DNA from: Vespa crabro
Taxonomy: Eukaryota; Arthropoda; Insecta; Hymenoptera; Vespidae
NCBI RefSeq assembly: GCF_910589235.1
Contig: NC_060970.1
Span: forward strand, 4,025,987 to 4,089,986
Direction of reading: 5' to 3'
DNA length: 64,000 nucleotides
A program made the translations under genes and the position numbers. Under the pieces are notes generated by a model. That model made no database searches, was not told the origin of the DNA, and saw nothing but the letters and a program-made list of their open reading frames with translations. Positions 41,264 through 53,576 of this stretch are shown piece by piece; the first letter of the stretch is position 1; each line of letters opens with the position of its first letter.

Positions 41264-42058
41264 GTATAGGCACACTTACACTTACATCTATTCTCCCTTG
41301 CTTTCTTCTTTTATCATCTTGTTTATCTCCTTATATCTCGATTAGTTTTTAAATATTTCCTGTCGTTTCATTTTTCCTTTCTTTTTCCCATCAGCACCCC
41401 CTCCTCCATCCCTCGCTCTGCCCTCCCTTTTTTTTCTTCCGATAACACCAAGGAGAAATTTATTTATTTCTTTTTTCTCTTCTCTTTTCTTTATCATTTT
41501 GTTAAGAAAAAGAATTTAGACCAAGCGATGGAGTCCCTCTCTCTCTCTCTCTCTCTCTCTGTAGATAAAGCTCGTTATTGGAATTGTCGAGGGTTTTCAA
41601 CGATACGGCGAGAGAGAAATGCGCCATTTTCGCTCTTAGATTTTTTGCTCCCCTCCTCCCTCCCTCCCTCCCTCCCGGTCGTACGGTGATATCTTCGGGT
41701 AAATGTACCGCGCGAACTTTTCCTCTTTCAATTGGCAATAAGATTTGATCGTTGAGGAAAATATCATCCAATTTCCTTTTTCTACCGGCAAAAGAGAGAG
41801 CGAGAGCGAGAGAGAGAGAGAGAGAGTGGGGGGTAGGGTGTTTTTCTAATATGTAACAGATCTTTTCTCGATTTATTTAAACATTGATAGTCGTTGTTTA
41901 AAAATTAAATCAATTGCTCGTCAAACGCGAAATAATATGCCATAGCGTGAGAACCTTTTTTTCTTTTCTCTTTTTTTCTTCCTTTCATTCTTCTTTTTTG
42001 ATTAATAATACTCGTGAAAGGGGAAAAAAAGAAGAGAACGAAAAAGAAATTGCTGAAC

Positions 42059-42111
<53 letters not shown>

Positions 42112-42208
42112 ATTAGAAGGAGACGCTCAATTGTACTTCAAGGAAAATCTTTATCGGTCTGTTCTATATATCTATATATATATATATATAATAGCAAATG
42201 TACGACGA
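40095..42208. other. Downstream of the kinesin: 3' UTR and intergenic
   Basis: GA/A-rich 40105-40160, (TTTC)n 40293-40321, (TTC)n 40341-40362, (TTTA)n 40410-40440 and A-rich 40594-40660. ATTAAA at 40571-40576 could be a variant poly(A) signal. A repeat-poor island 40900-41180 has TTTTATTGCC and similar homeodomain/Caudal-like cores. (TA)n then (GA)n run 41189-41265, (CT)n 41540-41562, (GA)n 41796-41826 and 42060-42112. Confidence 0.5.
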
Positions 42209-42221
42209 AGGTCGAAGGTCA
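42209..42221 (+). promoter_or_regulatory. DR1 nuclear-receptor-like site (AGGTCG-A-AGGTCA)
   Basis: Two half-sites in direct orientation, spaced by 1 bp; one is exact AGGTCA and the other has one mismatch. DR1 is bound by HNF4/USP/Svp-type receptors. It is unlinked to a known promoter here. Confidence 0.3.
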
Positions 42222-42687
42222 TAGAAGCGGATGGTTAAGTATCATAATCGAGAAGAGGTAGGGGGAAAGAGGTAGGAAAGTCATTTCAGAGTCACAAGTT
42301 TCCTCGAGACATTAGTTTATAATTCGGCAATCCCGGATCAGTATTTGTCACGATTAGCCGAGCCCCTGCCGGCCTAGAAGAGCGTTTCTATTCTTCCATC
42401 TAATGCACGCACACCGTCTCGAATATATCCGCTTTCTACTTTTGCGTCTCATCTCATCCCCTTTCTTCTTCCTCTACTTCTACTTCTACTTCTTCTTCTA
42501 CTTCTTCTTCTTCTTCTTCTTCTTCGTCTTCGTCTTCTTCTTTGAAGATGAAAATTCGCGTCCCGAATTTTCATTAATTTTGCCAATCCGACCCAACCAA
42601 ACTATCGTCATAGTTACGCACAATTTCAAAGCGACAATGTTCCGCTCTATTCCGAGATTGACATAAAACTGACAAGAGGAGAATTTT

Positions 42688-42750
<63 letters not shown>

Positions 42751-42762
42751 AGCAGGGGTATG

Positions 42763-42831
42763 TATATAAAGTAGAAGACGCTGGTTAGAACGTTGACGGC
42801 CGTGCAGTAAGTCGTTCCAGTTCAAAGGTCG
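42763..42831 (+). promoter_or_regulatory. TATA-like box with nearby DR1-like site
   Basis: TATATAAA (42763-42770) immediately follows a long (GA)n array. CAGT at 42805-42808 could be an initiator, though the spacing of about 43 bp is long. AGTTCA-A-AGGTCG (42819-42831) is a DR1-like receptor site. A 14-codon frame opens at 42840 but is too short to call a gene. Confidence 0.25.
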
Positions 42832-43570
42832 AACTACCATGAGGATTATACATATTTCCCGTGTCATTTACCTTTGGAGTTAGAACGACTGAGCTTTACA
42901 GACTTTTCCTTCGAAGTTCAATGGTCCATCGTTCTTACCGAGATCGAAATCAGGTTTACTCGAGCAAGTACTATGAACTAATTAATAATCCGATCTACGT
43001 AAGATCGTATTTAACGTGTAATGAAATACTTTTTGGTCAAATGTTAAAGGATAAAATAAATGAAAAAAAAAAAAGAAATGAAAAAAAATTACAAAAACGA
43101 CGTTCACATTTATTTATACGGCGGACGAATATAATATCTGATAACGAGCTAATAAGAAAGATCAATATTATTCTCAGAATATTTAATTAGGGAATAGAGA
43201 AGATTAATATATGTCAATGACAGATAGACGCACGATAGACTAGATTGCAAAAGATAAAGAGAAGGAGAAAGAAAGAGAGCGTAAATAGCAAAGAATCGGA
43301 ATGGGGTTTGTGGTGATGGGGGGGGGGGGGTGAGGATGAGGATAGGATGGTTCTCGGGTGGTTCTGGGGTTGTTGCAAGAGTGAGAGTAAGGAGGGTGAA
43401 AGTGGGAGTTGGTAGGGAAATGTAGATTCCAAGTGGAAGAGAGGGAGGGAGGTGGGGAAGGAGAATCGTAGCATGCGAAGCGAGCGAGCCGAACAATAAG
43501 CAATAATAGGTAATGCAATTCAAACGTTGAGGCTGGCAATACTCCGAACTCGACGGGGTGGTTACAATGC
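42832..43570. other. Intergenic, mixed
   Basis: AT-rich 42990-43210, purine-rich 43240-43470 with a G-run at 43319-43332, then a complex GC-richer island from about 43470. No credible gene was found in either strand. Confidence 0.4.
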
Positions 43571-43602
43571 CGGGAAATGCCTGCCTTGCATTTCCCGCGA
43601 AA
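43571..43602. promoter_or_regulatory. 10-bp perfect hairpin overlapping an E2F-like site
   Basis: CGGGAAATGC (43571-43580) and GCATTTCCCG (43588-43597) are exact complements with a 7-nt loop. The right arm continues into TTTCCCGCGAAA (43591-43602), close to the dyad-symmetric E2F/DP consensus. Binding is inferred. Confidence 0.4.
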
Positions 43603-43643
43603 CGGGAGCGGAGAACGGAGACAATCGTACAATACGGGACGTT

Positions 43644-43745
43644 CAGGTAGTCTATTGCATATTTGCCTTTACGCAATTCTACTCGCGAGCGCGCACTCGG
43701 GCGCACGATATTACGCAATTCCGATTTATCCAGTGCCACGTGGAA
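43644..43745. promoter_or_regulatory. Motif cluster: CAGGTAG, twin C/EBP-like sites, CACGTG E-box
   Basis: CAGGTAG (43644-43650) matches the Zelda motif known in Drosophila. TTACGCAATTC occurs twice, at 43669-43679 and 43711-43721; the second copy contains ATTACGCAAT, an exact C/EBP-type consensus. CCACGTGG follows near 43737-43744. The cluster is inside a GC-rich, repeat-poor island. Confidence 0.35.
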
Positions 43746-43759
43746 AGGTAATCGTGGAT

Positions 43760-43788
43760 ACCTAAAATGGGAACGGGTATTTAATCCA

Positions 43789-43819
<31 letters not shown>

Positions 43820-44642
43820 ATAGAGAAAGAGCGATTCGTCGTCGTCCTTCCAACTACTATTCCTCCAAATCCAACACAAATGCACTTCCACTTGATTCCT
43901 TTAGATTATACAGATTAATATCGACAATTATAATCAAGTATTTTATTATTACAACTTGAATATCCCCCCCCCCCCCTTTATACCTATTACATTATTTACG
44001 ATTATTTCCCAACGGCGTACGTACGTGATGTATGTTGTATTTAAAAACAGAAAAAGAAAACAGAAAAAAAGAACAGAAAAAAAAAAAAAGAAAAATAATA
44101 CATCGCTATTATGACGATCAAGGAGATCAAAGGAGAAGGATATGCGAAATTTTTAAATGATAAAATGTAAGGAAAAAAAAACAAAATATATACATATATA
44201 TATATATCTTCTTGCGATATTGACGAAATCGATGAGATTTCGAAGCCAAGTAGATAGAGGGGTTAGATGGTTGGTTGTGGTGGTTGGTTTGGGGGGAGGA
44301 GAGGAGGGGATGAAAAGAGTAGATCTAACGACGAGGAAAATTCTCCTCGTCGTAGGATGTGGCCGTTCGATACTAGGAAACAAACACACGCATGGTTCAC
44401 GCATGCACAGAAACGTATTTTGTACGTTTTCGGTAGGACATAGGGAAAGGAAATTTCGTTGTAGAAAGGGAGGAAAGAGGGAGAATGAGGATACGAAGGA
44501 GAAGTGAGAGTAGAGAGAAGGTAAAAGGCAAGGGAAGGAGGAGGAGGAAGAAGAAGAAGAAGAAGAGGAGGAGGAAGAAGAAGACACGGTTGGTCTCTTG
44601 GTGTAGGCGGAATCGAGGAGAATGAAATCGTTTGTTCTAATA
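43760..44642. other. Intergenic, mixed
   Basis: (GA)n 43788-43822, C-run 43967-43977, A-rich 44045-44100, (TA)n 44190-44206 and GGA/GAA purines 44460-44585. No gene recognised. Confidence 0.45.
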
Positions 44643-45073
44643 TCACAGGAGCTCCCTGCGCACGGTCCCCCGAAGCCCCAAAGATGGAACTTTGCTGGCT
44701 GGAAATTGTCCGGGTGACGTTGCAAATGGGTCAGACGATTTCAACCTGGTCTTGGTTGTATCTAACCCATGGCGCACACGTGTTTTCGACATCGGCAGAC
44801 CGACGTTGCCATTGCTGCTTCTAGTGTGATGGTGTTTGTGATAGTGATATGGTGGTGGTGGTGATGACGGTGTAGGGAGAGGGGGTTTGGCTTTAGGGCC
44901 GCTCTTCTCTGCCAGAGATCTCCGGGGAGTAATTCGTAAGGTTCCGTTCGACTTTCCCAGAGAAGAAGCAGAAGACGAAGAAGAGGAAGAAGAAGAAAAA
45001 GAAGAAGTAGAAGGACGAGTAGAGGGGGAAGGGAGGGAGAGAGAAAAGCCCTTTAACACACGAACGGATTCAA
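44643..45073 (-). CDS. Candidate coding exon of unknown product (minus strand, tentative)
   Basis: On the minus strand a pyrimidine tract followed by ACCAG ends at 45074. After it a frame runs open for about 143 codons to a TGA at 44643-44645. The product would be serine/proline/basic-rich (for example SNGTLRITPRRSLAEKSG, and later DPFATSPGQFPASKVPSLG), with a poly-Ser run from a GAA/GAG repeat and a His-rich patch (YHYHKHHH). It looks like a disordered protein region. No initiator ATG is near the start, so it would be an internal or terminal exon. Against this, the plus strand also has an open frame and a donor-like G|GTAAAG at the mirrored site, and I do not recognise the family. Confidence 0.25.
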
Positions 45074-46203
45074 CTGGTAAAGAGAAAGAGAGAATGTTTT
45101 TCTTTCCTTTTCTTTCCTTTTTTTTTTTTTTTTATTGTTTATCATTATTATTCTTTTTTTCTCTTACTTGGAAAACAAAGAGTACGCATATAATTTATAA
45201 ATAAATTAGACGATTCTAATCTTAAGTACGGTAATGTCGTTTGAAAATCTTTATCCTTACATGAGTACTACTACTTACTAGTCATTCAGAAATCTTTCAA
45301 AGTAGTCACGCGATCTTACGTGGACAGGCGGCAGAGGGTGGGATTTGGGGACAGGGCCGTTGGCAGGGGGTTAAGAGGGAGAAAGAAGACGAAGTAGAGG
45401 AATAAATAGGGACGATAATAGAGTCGAGTAGGAGGTATAAGAAAGGAAAGAGGTGGGATCGAGGGATGGAGCGGGGAGGTGAGGGAGGGAGGAAGTATAG
45501 GGGACAGAGGATATTCTCCGTAGCAAGGATTTATCCGCTCTCGCGGACTCTTATATGCCAGGAACGTACGAATCTGATTCGGACGAGTTGTTGGCCCCGA
45601 AGGCGTACCCGGAGACTACGCGGAGAGAACCGCACACGTTCCCCCGGCGCAACTTACCGCTACGATTTTATTCGTTTTTACATATGGGTAAAGCGGACTG
45701 CTGTGCGATAAGAAAATGCCCCTGATATTTCACGTTTTTATATTCGGCCGTTTAGCCTTGAGGTGTTGGCCGAGGTACCTAGCATTATAGCCTCTGGCCC
45801 CATACATCTCTATAGGAACGTTATGTAGAACGGTAGTTCCCTGGCTCACGGAGTTCCTGATATGCGAAATAAGTAGCCCTTGGCATATGAAAAGTCAAGG
45901 GGGAGAGAGTCTCATTAACTCAACTTCCTACGAAGATGGTTTCTTTTTCTTTTCTCTCTTCTTTTTTTTTTTTTTTTTCTTTTTTTTTTTCTTTTAGATC
46001 CTTCCTAAGAGAAAAGAGAGGATCGTTCGTCGATCCTGCCACGAGAATGAATATTTTCTGTCTCTTTCAAAAATCAGACCTATATTTTCTTTTTCTTTTT
46101 TCTTTCCTTGCTCTCGCCCTTGTCACGTCAATTACTCGTTGCTCTTTCTTGCGATAAAATCGATAATATCATTCATCAAAAAGAAACTTTTGCCCTCTTC
46201 GAA

Positions 46204-46234
<31 letters not shown>

Positions 46235-46639
46235 TATATATATATGTGTGTGTGTATGTGGGTGTACGTATATATAAGCAGATATACTTGCGATCTATCT
46301 CGACGCGTGCCCTAAACATATCTATACCTATACGCGCTCTCGTGTAACAAGACGGCAGCACACGGTCGAAGGTTTTGAGTGGCTATTGAGATGATGCTCG
46401 GTTCTCGAGCTACCCTGACAGAAGAGCAGTACCAACCAAATATCGGAGGCAATGAGGCGGGCTACTTTTAACAAGACGATCTCCCGTCATGAAACTCTCC
46501 ACTTCACCGATCCCATCCCATCCCATCCCTTCCCACCCACTCTCTTTCCCTCCTTCCATTCCACCCGTACACCCACGCCTTTTTTCCTTCTTCTTTCCTT
46601 CGTACCGCGTGTATTCGATACGAAACGTACCCGATGTGC

Positions 46640-46697
<58 letters not shown>

Positions 46698-46859
46698 GCT
46701 GTTATGAAATCCCATAAAATTACGAGCACCGGCGACAAAGGTCGACATTGATCCGCGATTCCGTTAACGAGCCCCACGAGAAAAAGAGAAGTAACCGTAA
46801 AGGGCCTAAAAGAAGCTGAACCGGCTACGATGGTTTTATTTCTTCTTTTTTTCTTTCTT

Positions 46860-46900
<41 letters not shown>

Positions 46901-47392
46901 TCTTCCTTTTTTTTCTTTCTTCAACCACCCCCAACCTTTGCCTTCAATCCCGCCTTCGCCCATCCACCCGATTCCCCGCAAGTGGTGAGTGAATCGTCTT
47001 TTAAACGGGATCGCGTAAAAAGAGAAAAAGACGAAGGAAGAGCATCGTTCGACGTCGTAGATGATTCACGGTACGGTCGTTTCTTTAAGGATCGACTCGC
47101 ACCATTTTTAAAAAGCGATTTCTCTTTTCAACCGTGCCGAGGAAAACCACGCTCGGTCTCGCGGTTTCTTTTTTAATTCACATGGTTCGCATCGGCTGTG
47201 TCTACCGGTTGTTGATTGTCCCTCGAACGAGCATCAGATAATAGAAAAGTCTGCTCCTTTCACGTTTATTCTTCACCCTCCTTCTCACCCTCCTTCTCAT
47301 CTCGTCCCACCGACGACGACGACGACGACGACGATCAATGATGTTCTTCTTTTCGAAATATCGTCTGAGCGACCAACAAAATGAGCAAAGAG

Positions 47393-47431
<39 letters not shown>

Positions 47432-47603
47432 GGTATGGTATTCGTTTGAAATTATTCATCGTGTGTTACGAGAATTTGGGTCAAAGTTTGTGGAACAGAT
47501 ACCACATCCCTTTTTGTCGAGCCGTCCAGGTCCACTTCCTTCCTTTCTATTCCTCAGAAATGTTTCAGGTAACTACGGAAAAGAGTAGAATAGAAAGAGA
47601 GAA

Positions 47604-47642
<39 letters not shown>

Positions 47643-47807
47643 AAGCTGCTCTCGCGCGATTGCGTTGGAGTAAAATTTGCGAAACAAAGCGACGATTTGT
47701 TGAAATTTATCGGGCCCGCCGCGCAATTAGGCAAATAAGCAGTCTAACTGGGAATAGGAGTGGTAAAACCAAGAGAGCGCAGGATAGAAGGAAGGGTGTA
47801 ACGACAA

Positions 47808-47854
<47 letters not shown>

Positions 47855-48152
47855 ATTTCTGTCTCTCTCTTTCTCTCTATCTCTTTCTCTTTCTCTTTCT
47901 CCGTCTTTCAGCAGGCAGGGTGATCAACCCTCCGCGTTCGGCTCTTTCTCCGTCTCGTTCGCGAGTAACAACATTTCATTTCATTTGTTCATCCCTCGGA
48001 GTGAGTTCCTCGTGTTCCTCGGCTCTGTCTTCTCTTTTTCCATTTCCATCTACGTTACACTGTAACGTCGAACCTCCATCCCTCTCTCCTCGAGTCGCTT
48101 CAATTCGAAACACCCTCTAATTTGCTCCTACGAACGTATAACCTCTTTTGCG

Positions 48153-48217
<65 letters not shown>

Positions 48218-48754
48218 ATCTATCTGTCTTTCTTTATCACCCTTCTCATTCCTTCTCTTATCCTTTATCCTTAGGCCATTATTAATAGGAAAAAGGTTCG
48301 AACGATTTGAATTATCAAAGGATTTGTCATTTAATCGTATTAATAGAAACAATATTTCGAAATAATATAGAAAATGGCAAATCCATTCGATAATCTTTAA
48401 TTCACATTTAATCGTCATAAATATTCCTTGTGGAAAAATTGATCGAAGTATGAAAAAAGAAAAATGCAAAAACAAAGGAATATATTGCGAAAAGACGAAG
48501 TGTCAATAATCAATTGACTCCGTTCTGGTTTTTAGATTGGACGGTCATTTTTTTTTCTTCTTTTTTTTTTGTAGATAGACGAAGAGGAGATGGAGGGGAA
48601 GGGTAAGGAAGAGAGAGAAAGAGAGAGAGATAAAGAGAGGAGGTACGTAATTTTGATACTCGACATCTCGCGACGAAGTTCACGAGGGTGATCGACGCGC
48701 GAGCGGCTACGATAAAAGGGCAGTCATCGATAATTAACGTCTTTTCTCTCTCTC

Positions 48755-48796
<42 letters not shown>

Positions 48797-48960
48797 AAGA
48801 CAGAGAAACGCCTACGTCCTCTTTCTTTATCTCTTTTTTTTTATTCCCTTTCCCCCTTAGCGCGCGTTGTTTCCTATCCATATTTGCGAGCAACGACCCC
48901 GAGAAAAGATCAGAAAGAAACAGCATCGTAAACGCGGTGAGCGTAGAGACAGAGAAAGAA

Positions 48961-49000
<40 letters not shown>

Positions 49001-49060
49001 TAGTACGACGTAGTACGAAGAAGATTTCAATTCTTGGAATGAAAATTGTCGATCAATTTA
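45074..49060. other. Islands of complex DNA between CT/GA arrays
   Basis: T-rich 45115-45135 and 45960-45995, (TA)n 46205-46245, CT arrays 46640-46700, 46855-46900, 47810-47905 and 48155-48215, GA arrays 47395-47432, 47580-47642 and 48965-49002, and a T-run 48758-48793. Repeat-poor islands at 45530-45935, 46980-47170 and 47645-47800 are GC-richer with Hox/Caudal-like cores such as TTTTATTCG and GCAATTAG. They resemble conserved non-coding elements, but conservation cannot be judged from one sequence. Confidence 0.4.
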
Positions 49061-49421
49061 GCAATTGACCTAAAATTCCGCCATAATAAAGCACAATCTA
49101 CGGCCCACATGGAAACCGTCGCGCTCGGGTTCGGTGTGTTTTTAGTTTACCGTGCCGCATTATATTGCCCGCAACGCCAACGGCGGAATTACTCACGCCC
49201 CGGTCGGATTTTCTAACGGGTGATACATATCGAAGGATCCTCCGTCTTCGATCGTATTTCTTTATCCTTCGTAGTAACTCGATTCACATCCTTTTCCTTT
49301 TTCTCCATTTTTCTTTTCTCTCTTTCTCTCTCTCTCTCTCTTCCTTCTTTCCAATTTTTACTATAAATCATATTTACATCCATCATATCGTGTTAATTAA
49401 CGGACAGAGGAAAAAATTCAT

Positions 49422-49463
<42 letters not shown>

Positions 49464-50276
49464 CTTTCCTTTTCATTTTTTTGTCGTCCACACATACATA
49501 CATACATAAATATATATATACACACACACCCACAATCGTAAAGAAATCGCATACAACGTAACATCGGAAACTTTCTCCTCTAAAAGATATAACTCAAAGT
49601 TAACGACGAGCTATGAACTAGCTACGTTGTTTTTAACTACGAATGTTGTAACTAATGTCAGACGTATCATATACGTACGTATGTATCCATGTATGTTATA
49701 TGAGGAACAATATCATGCGCATTCCTTCTATCATACCTTCTATCACATTGACTAATTCAATTAAACGCCAGCATCGTTGTTTCGCAATTAAAATCCAATC
49801 GGTCTTTTTCTACGGCAAAGAAATAACCGAGTAACTAAGTAACTAAGTAACTAAGTAAGTAAGTAAGTAAGTAAGTAAGAAAATAACTAACTAGAATTCT
49901 CATAGTTTCACCTTTAGCGATATAAGTTAAAACTTTACTACGTTTACTTAGGGTCAACCTTGATATACATATTGAACATTTTTTATATGATACTCGAATT
50001 ATAAGATACGTAAATGTCGACGAAATTGTGTCGTCTTTAATGATCGTCCTACGATGAATAAAGAAATTTCAAATAATCCGAATGAAATATCTCGTTAAGA
50101 TATCTCGATTAAATTATATATATATATATATATAAATCTATTTTATATTTTCATTATCATCGTTCGATGATCGGATTATGTGACGAAGGACATGTGGTTA
50201 TGTTTTCGACGTCACCCAGTACCTATGGCGTTTCCGGACCGATGAGTAAGATCGCGTGCGTGGAAAGGGCCGAGAG

Positions 50277-50330
<54 letters not shown>

Positions 50331-50342
50331 ACAGTAATTAAG

Positions 50343-50386
<44 letters not shown>

Positions 50387-50571
50387 CTTTTTCTCTCCTT
50401 GTCTCGTGGCTTCTCTCATCGCGCGGGGAGAAAGAAAGCCGAGCAAAAGACAGCTTTATTCCCTTCTTCGTATGTCATTATTTGCGCATTGGCGCAACTG
50501 TTCTTGAGGATGAGGTCGAATGAGGTCTATCGTCGGTTAACAACATTCGCCGTTTTGTACATATGTATATG

Positions 50572-50616
<45 letters not shown>

Positions 50617-51006
50617 AGAGAGTGAGAGAGAGAAAGAGAGATCGCAGTGCATATTCACGAGGCTATTTAACTTCTCGTGTTCTTTCGGATTTCTACAGGA
50701 CGTAGATATATAATTAAATACATATACATACGTCGTAATCGTGCGTGTAAAACTGAAAGAAAAAGATACAACATCATCCATTAACTAAACATCAACTATC
50801 CAGCCATCATCATAATCATCATCATCATCATAGAAGACACAATTCTAAATTAATAAACTTTCTTTTATCGTTTACATAATTTATACTTTTGTTTGTCGTA
50901 TCAAGCAAATTTGTTCAAATAGTAATTCCAATGTTTTCTTTATCGTTTAATCTTATTTATCGATCGTTATAACTAAGAGAAAAAGATAGATAAAGAAAGT
51001 AAGAAA

Positions 51007-51062
<56 letters not shown>

Positions 51063-51371
51063 TATTGAAAGAATTTTTCGTAAAACAGTCGAAACAGTTG
51101 AGATCCATCGAAGAGACAGAATTTAACGCAGGAGGAGATCTCGATGTGTTCAGCATCTGGTCCTCAACGTTTACGGTTTATAATGCGCTTCTTACGTCGA
51201 GTGACCGACGCGAACGCGAACGCGAAACATCAAACGTTCGAATTAGTTAGAGTAAGACGGAGAACGGAGAAAACGGAGAATGGATAAAAAGCTAAGAGGA
51301 AGAAAGATCGTAGAGGAGGAAAAGAACGAAGGAAGGAATCGAAGAAGAACACGAGAGTGATGTGGACGGAA

Positions 51372-51404
<33 letters not shown>

Positions 51405-51703
51405 AGGAGAACGTACGTTTCCAACAGTGCAGTAGTGCGCGGTACGTCGGCACTTTGTGCTCACACAATCGTAAGATCATGCTCGCCTTTTTTCGTCGTT
51501 GCACGCGAAAGAAAGAGAGAGAAAGAGAAAAAGAGAGAGAGAGAGAGAGAGAGAGCACTCGCGAGAAAAACTTAAATTGATGCGAGTGGCTCGCGAGAGC
51601 GAGACGGACGTGCCGACTGTCGGTCGATGAGAGAAAGAAAGAGAGAGAGAAAGAGAGTCAATGGCAATAAGAAGTAGCATTGAAGTGAAAAAGATAGATA
51701 GAC

Positions 51704-51748
<45 letters not shown>

Positions 51749-52092
51749 CTCGATAGCTTGGATCAAAGGGAACATCGAGGGAAGTCAATGAAAGGTATAT
51801 AATTATTAAAACGGATTTATTTCTCTTACAATAGAATTGCAATAATATATATTACATCTTTAGTGATTTTTTTTTTTTTTTTTTTCTTTTTCCTTTTTAA
51901 TAAATTTTAATAGCACGATCGATTAGCTAAGAATCAATCATCTCTATTGCATTCTTTGAAGATTCCATTTTATTCTATTTGAAGTCACTCACATGGATTC
52001 TAGTTTATACACTTCCTCTCTATGTTTTAGTTAACAAGGTATATCAAGAGTGATTAAAGTCCAAACAATCTTGAAAGAAATTTTCTTAGAAA

Positions 52093-52136
<44 letters not shown>

Positions 52137-53039
52137 ATCTATCTTTCTTTTCGTCTTTTTCTTTGTCCTTTTTTCTTATTCTTCTTCTTTCATCGAGAGC
52201 ACGACGTAAGTAGTCCTCTCTCGCACATGTTCTTCTTCCCTACGGCCGCCGCTGCCGCTGCTGCTCTGTTTCGCGGACGTAGCAATTCGTTTGCTATCCT
52301 TGGCGTCATACGACGATAAGAACAACGAAAAAAAGGCCAAATTGCGTGGTGCCGAGCAAGGACGATAAATCACTAGAGGGCCGGGGCCTTCTGTTTGCGG
52401 AGTTCCGTGAAAATCTATTATTCCTCGTACGCGACAGTCTTAATGAGGCAAAAAGCAATAGCACCGTCAGGGAGTCATCGGCGCGCAGCTGCATCTGGTC
52501 GGTCCTCATCGTAGTCTTAGTCGGTAGTAATAGTCATAGTCATAGTCGTTTATAGTCGTCACTAAACGTCGAGCCTCAGTGGTTTATTGAATTAGACGTC
52601 ATTGTATATCCACGTGCGTGTACGTCTGCACGTGTGCGTATCAAACAAGAGACTATCTCTCGTTGTTGTTGTTGTTAGATAACACAATCATTTGAAAGAA
52701 AGGATCTTTTTTCTTTTTTCCTTTCTTTCTTTTTTTTTCCCCTCCACTTCGGGAGCCCAATCATTTCGTAAAACGCAAAACTTTCTATAAATTATATTTA
52801 TTCGATTCATAATAATGACAATGTTAAATTGCATTGTACTTATGCTATTTTCTTTGTATGTAAAAAAAAAAAAAAAAAAAAAAAAAAAGGGAGGCAAGAT
52901 ATGTACGTATGTATAACTTAAATCTTTCTTTTAATTTAACATTTTACAATAAGTTTTTATCCACGATCTTTTAATAATAGACCAGAACTTGTAGGCAGCA
53001 TGTAATTGCTCATATAAAAGTATATGGAAATAGTGAAGA
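49061..53039. other. Intergenic, repeat-rich with small islands
   Basis: (CT)n 49425-49460, (GTAA)n 49826-49880, facing (GA)n/(CT)n 50278-50395, (TA)n 50570-50613, (GA)n 51014-51062, 51378-51405, 51533-51556 and 51705-51748, T-run 51867-51886, (CT)n 52096-52135 and A-run 52860-52889. Complex islands at 49061-49260, 51100-51250, 51410-51510 and 52360-52640 have no recognised gene. Confidence 0.45.
50278..50395. repeat. Facing (GA)n and (CT)n microsatellites
   Basis: GA array (50287-50328) and CT array (50345-50384) in inverted orientation, spacer about 16 bp. Confidence 0.88.
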
Positions 53040-53109
53040 AATTTTGTGTCCCGTGCGATTGTAACACGTCCGTGTGAACTTGGGAATGAGCGAATGAACG
53101 AACGAACGA

Positions 53110-53143
<34 letters not shown>

Positions 53144-53541
53144 GGCGGGGGTGGTTGCGTGGCGCTAACGGCACAGCTCGACTACGCGAGTTTGCGGGCA
53201 GATTTGTTTGGTGTCACTTGCCAGCCGGTCGTGCGAGAGAGGCTCGCCGTCGAGTGCTCGGCCCTGTCTCTCGTATTCGTTGCTCATCGTTTCACGCATA
53301 CGCTTGTGCGTACGTACCGAAAGAGAGATAGAGATAGAGATAGAGATAGAGATAGAGAAAGAGAGAGAGAGAGAGAGAGTCGCGTCACAACTTGGAAGAG
53401 GGTCGGGGGTTGAATCGCGTGTAAAAGAGAGACGAGATCAGCGACGAATCCGCCGGAATTGGTATATGCATGAAACCAGGGGTTTAACGATGCTCTCTTG
53501 CACCCTCTCTAACCCTAGCACATCGTACTTCCAACCCTCTT

Positions 53542-53576
<35 letters not shown>

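Noticed and set aside
43149..43853. 234-codon minus-strand frame
   Set aside because: Begins and ends in simple repeats. The middle overlaps the hairpin and C/EBP-like island, which is better explained as regulatory DNA.
47205..47225. miR-219-like seed (TGATTGTCC)
   Set aside because: Only the first nine bases match and no precursor hairpin is evident.
47660..47923. Basic 87-codon frame (SKICETKRRFVEIYRARRAIRQ)
   Set aside because: Non-ATG start, runs into a CT repeat, and has no acceptor-donor pair. Kept as a repeat-free island only.
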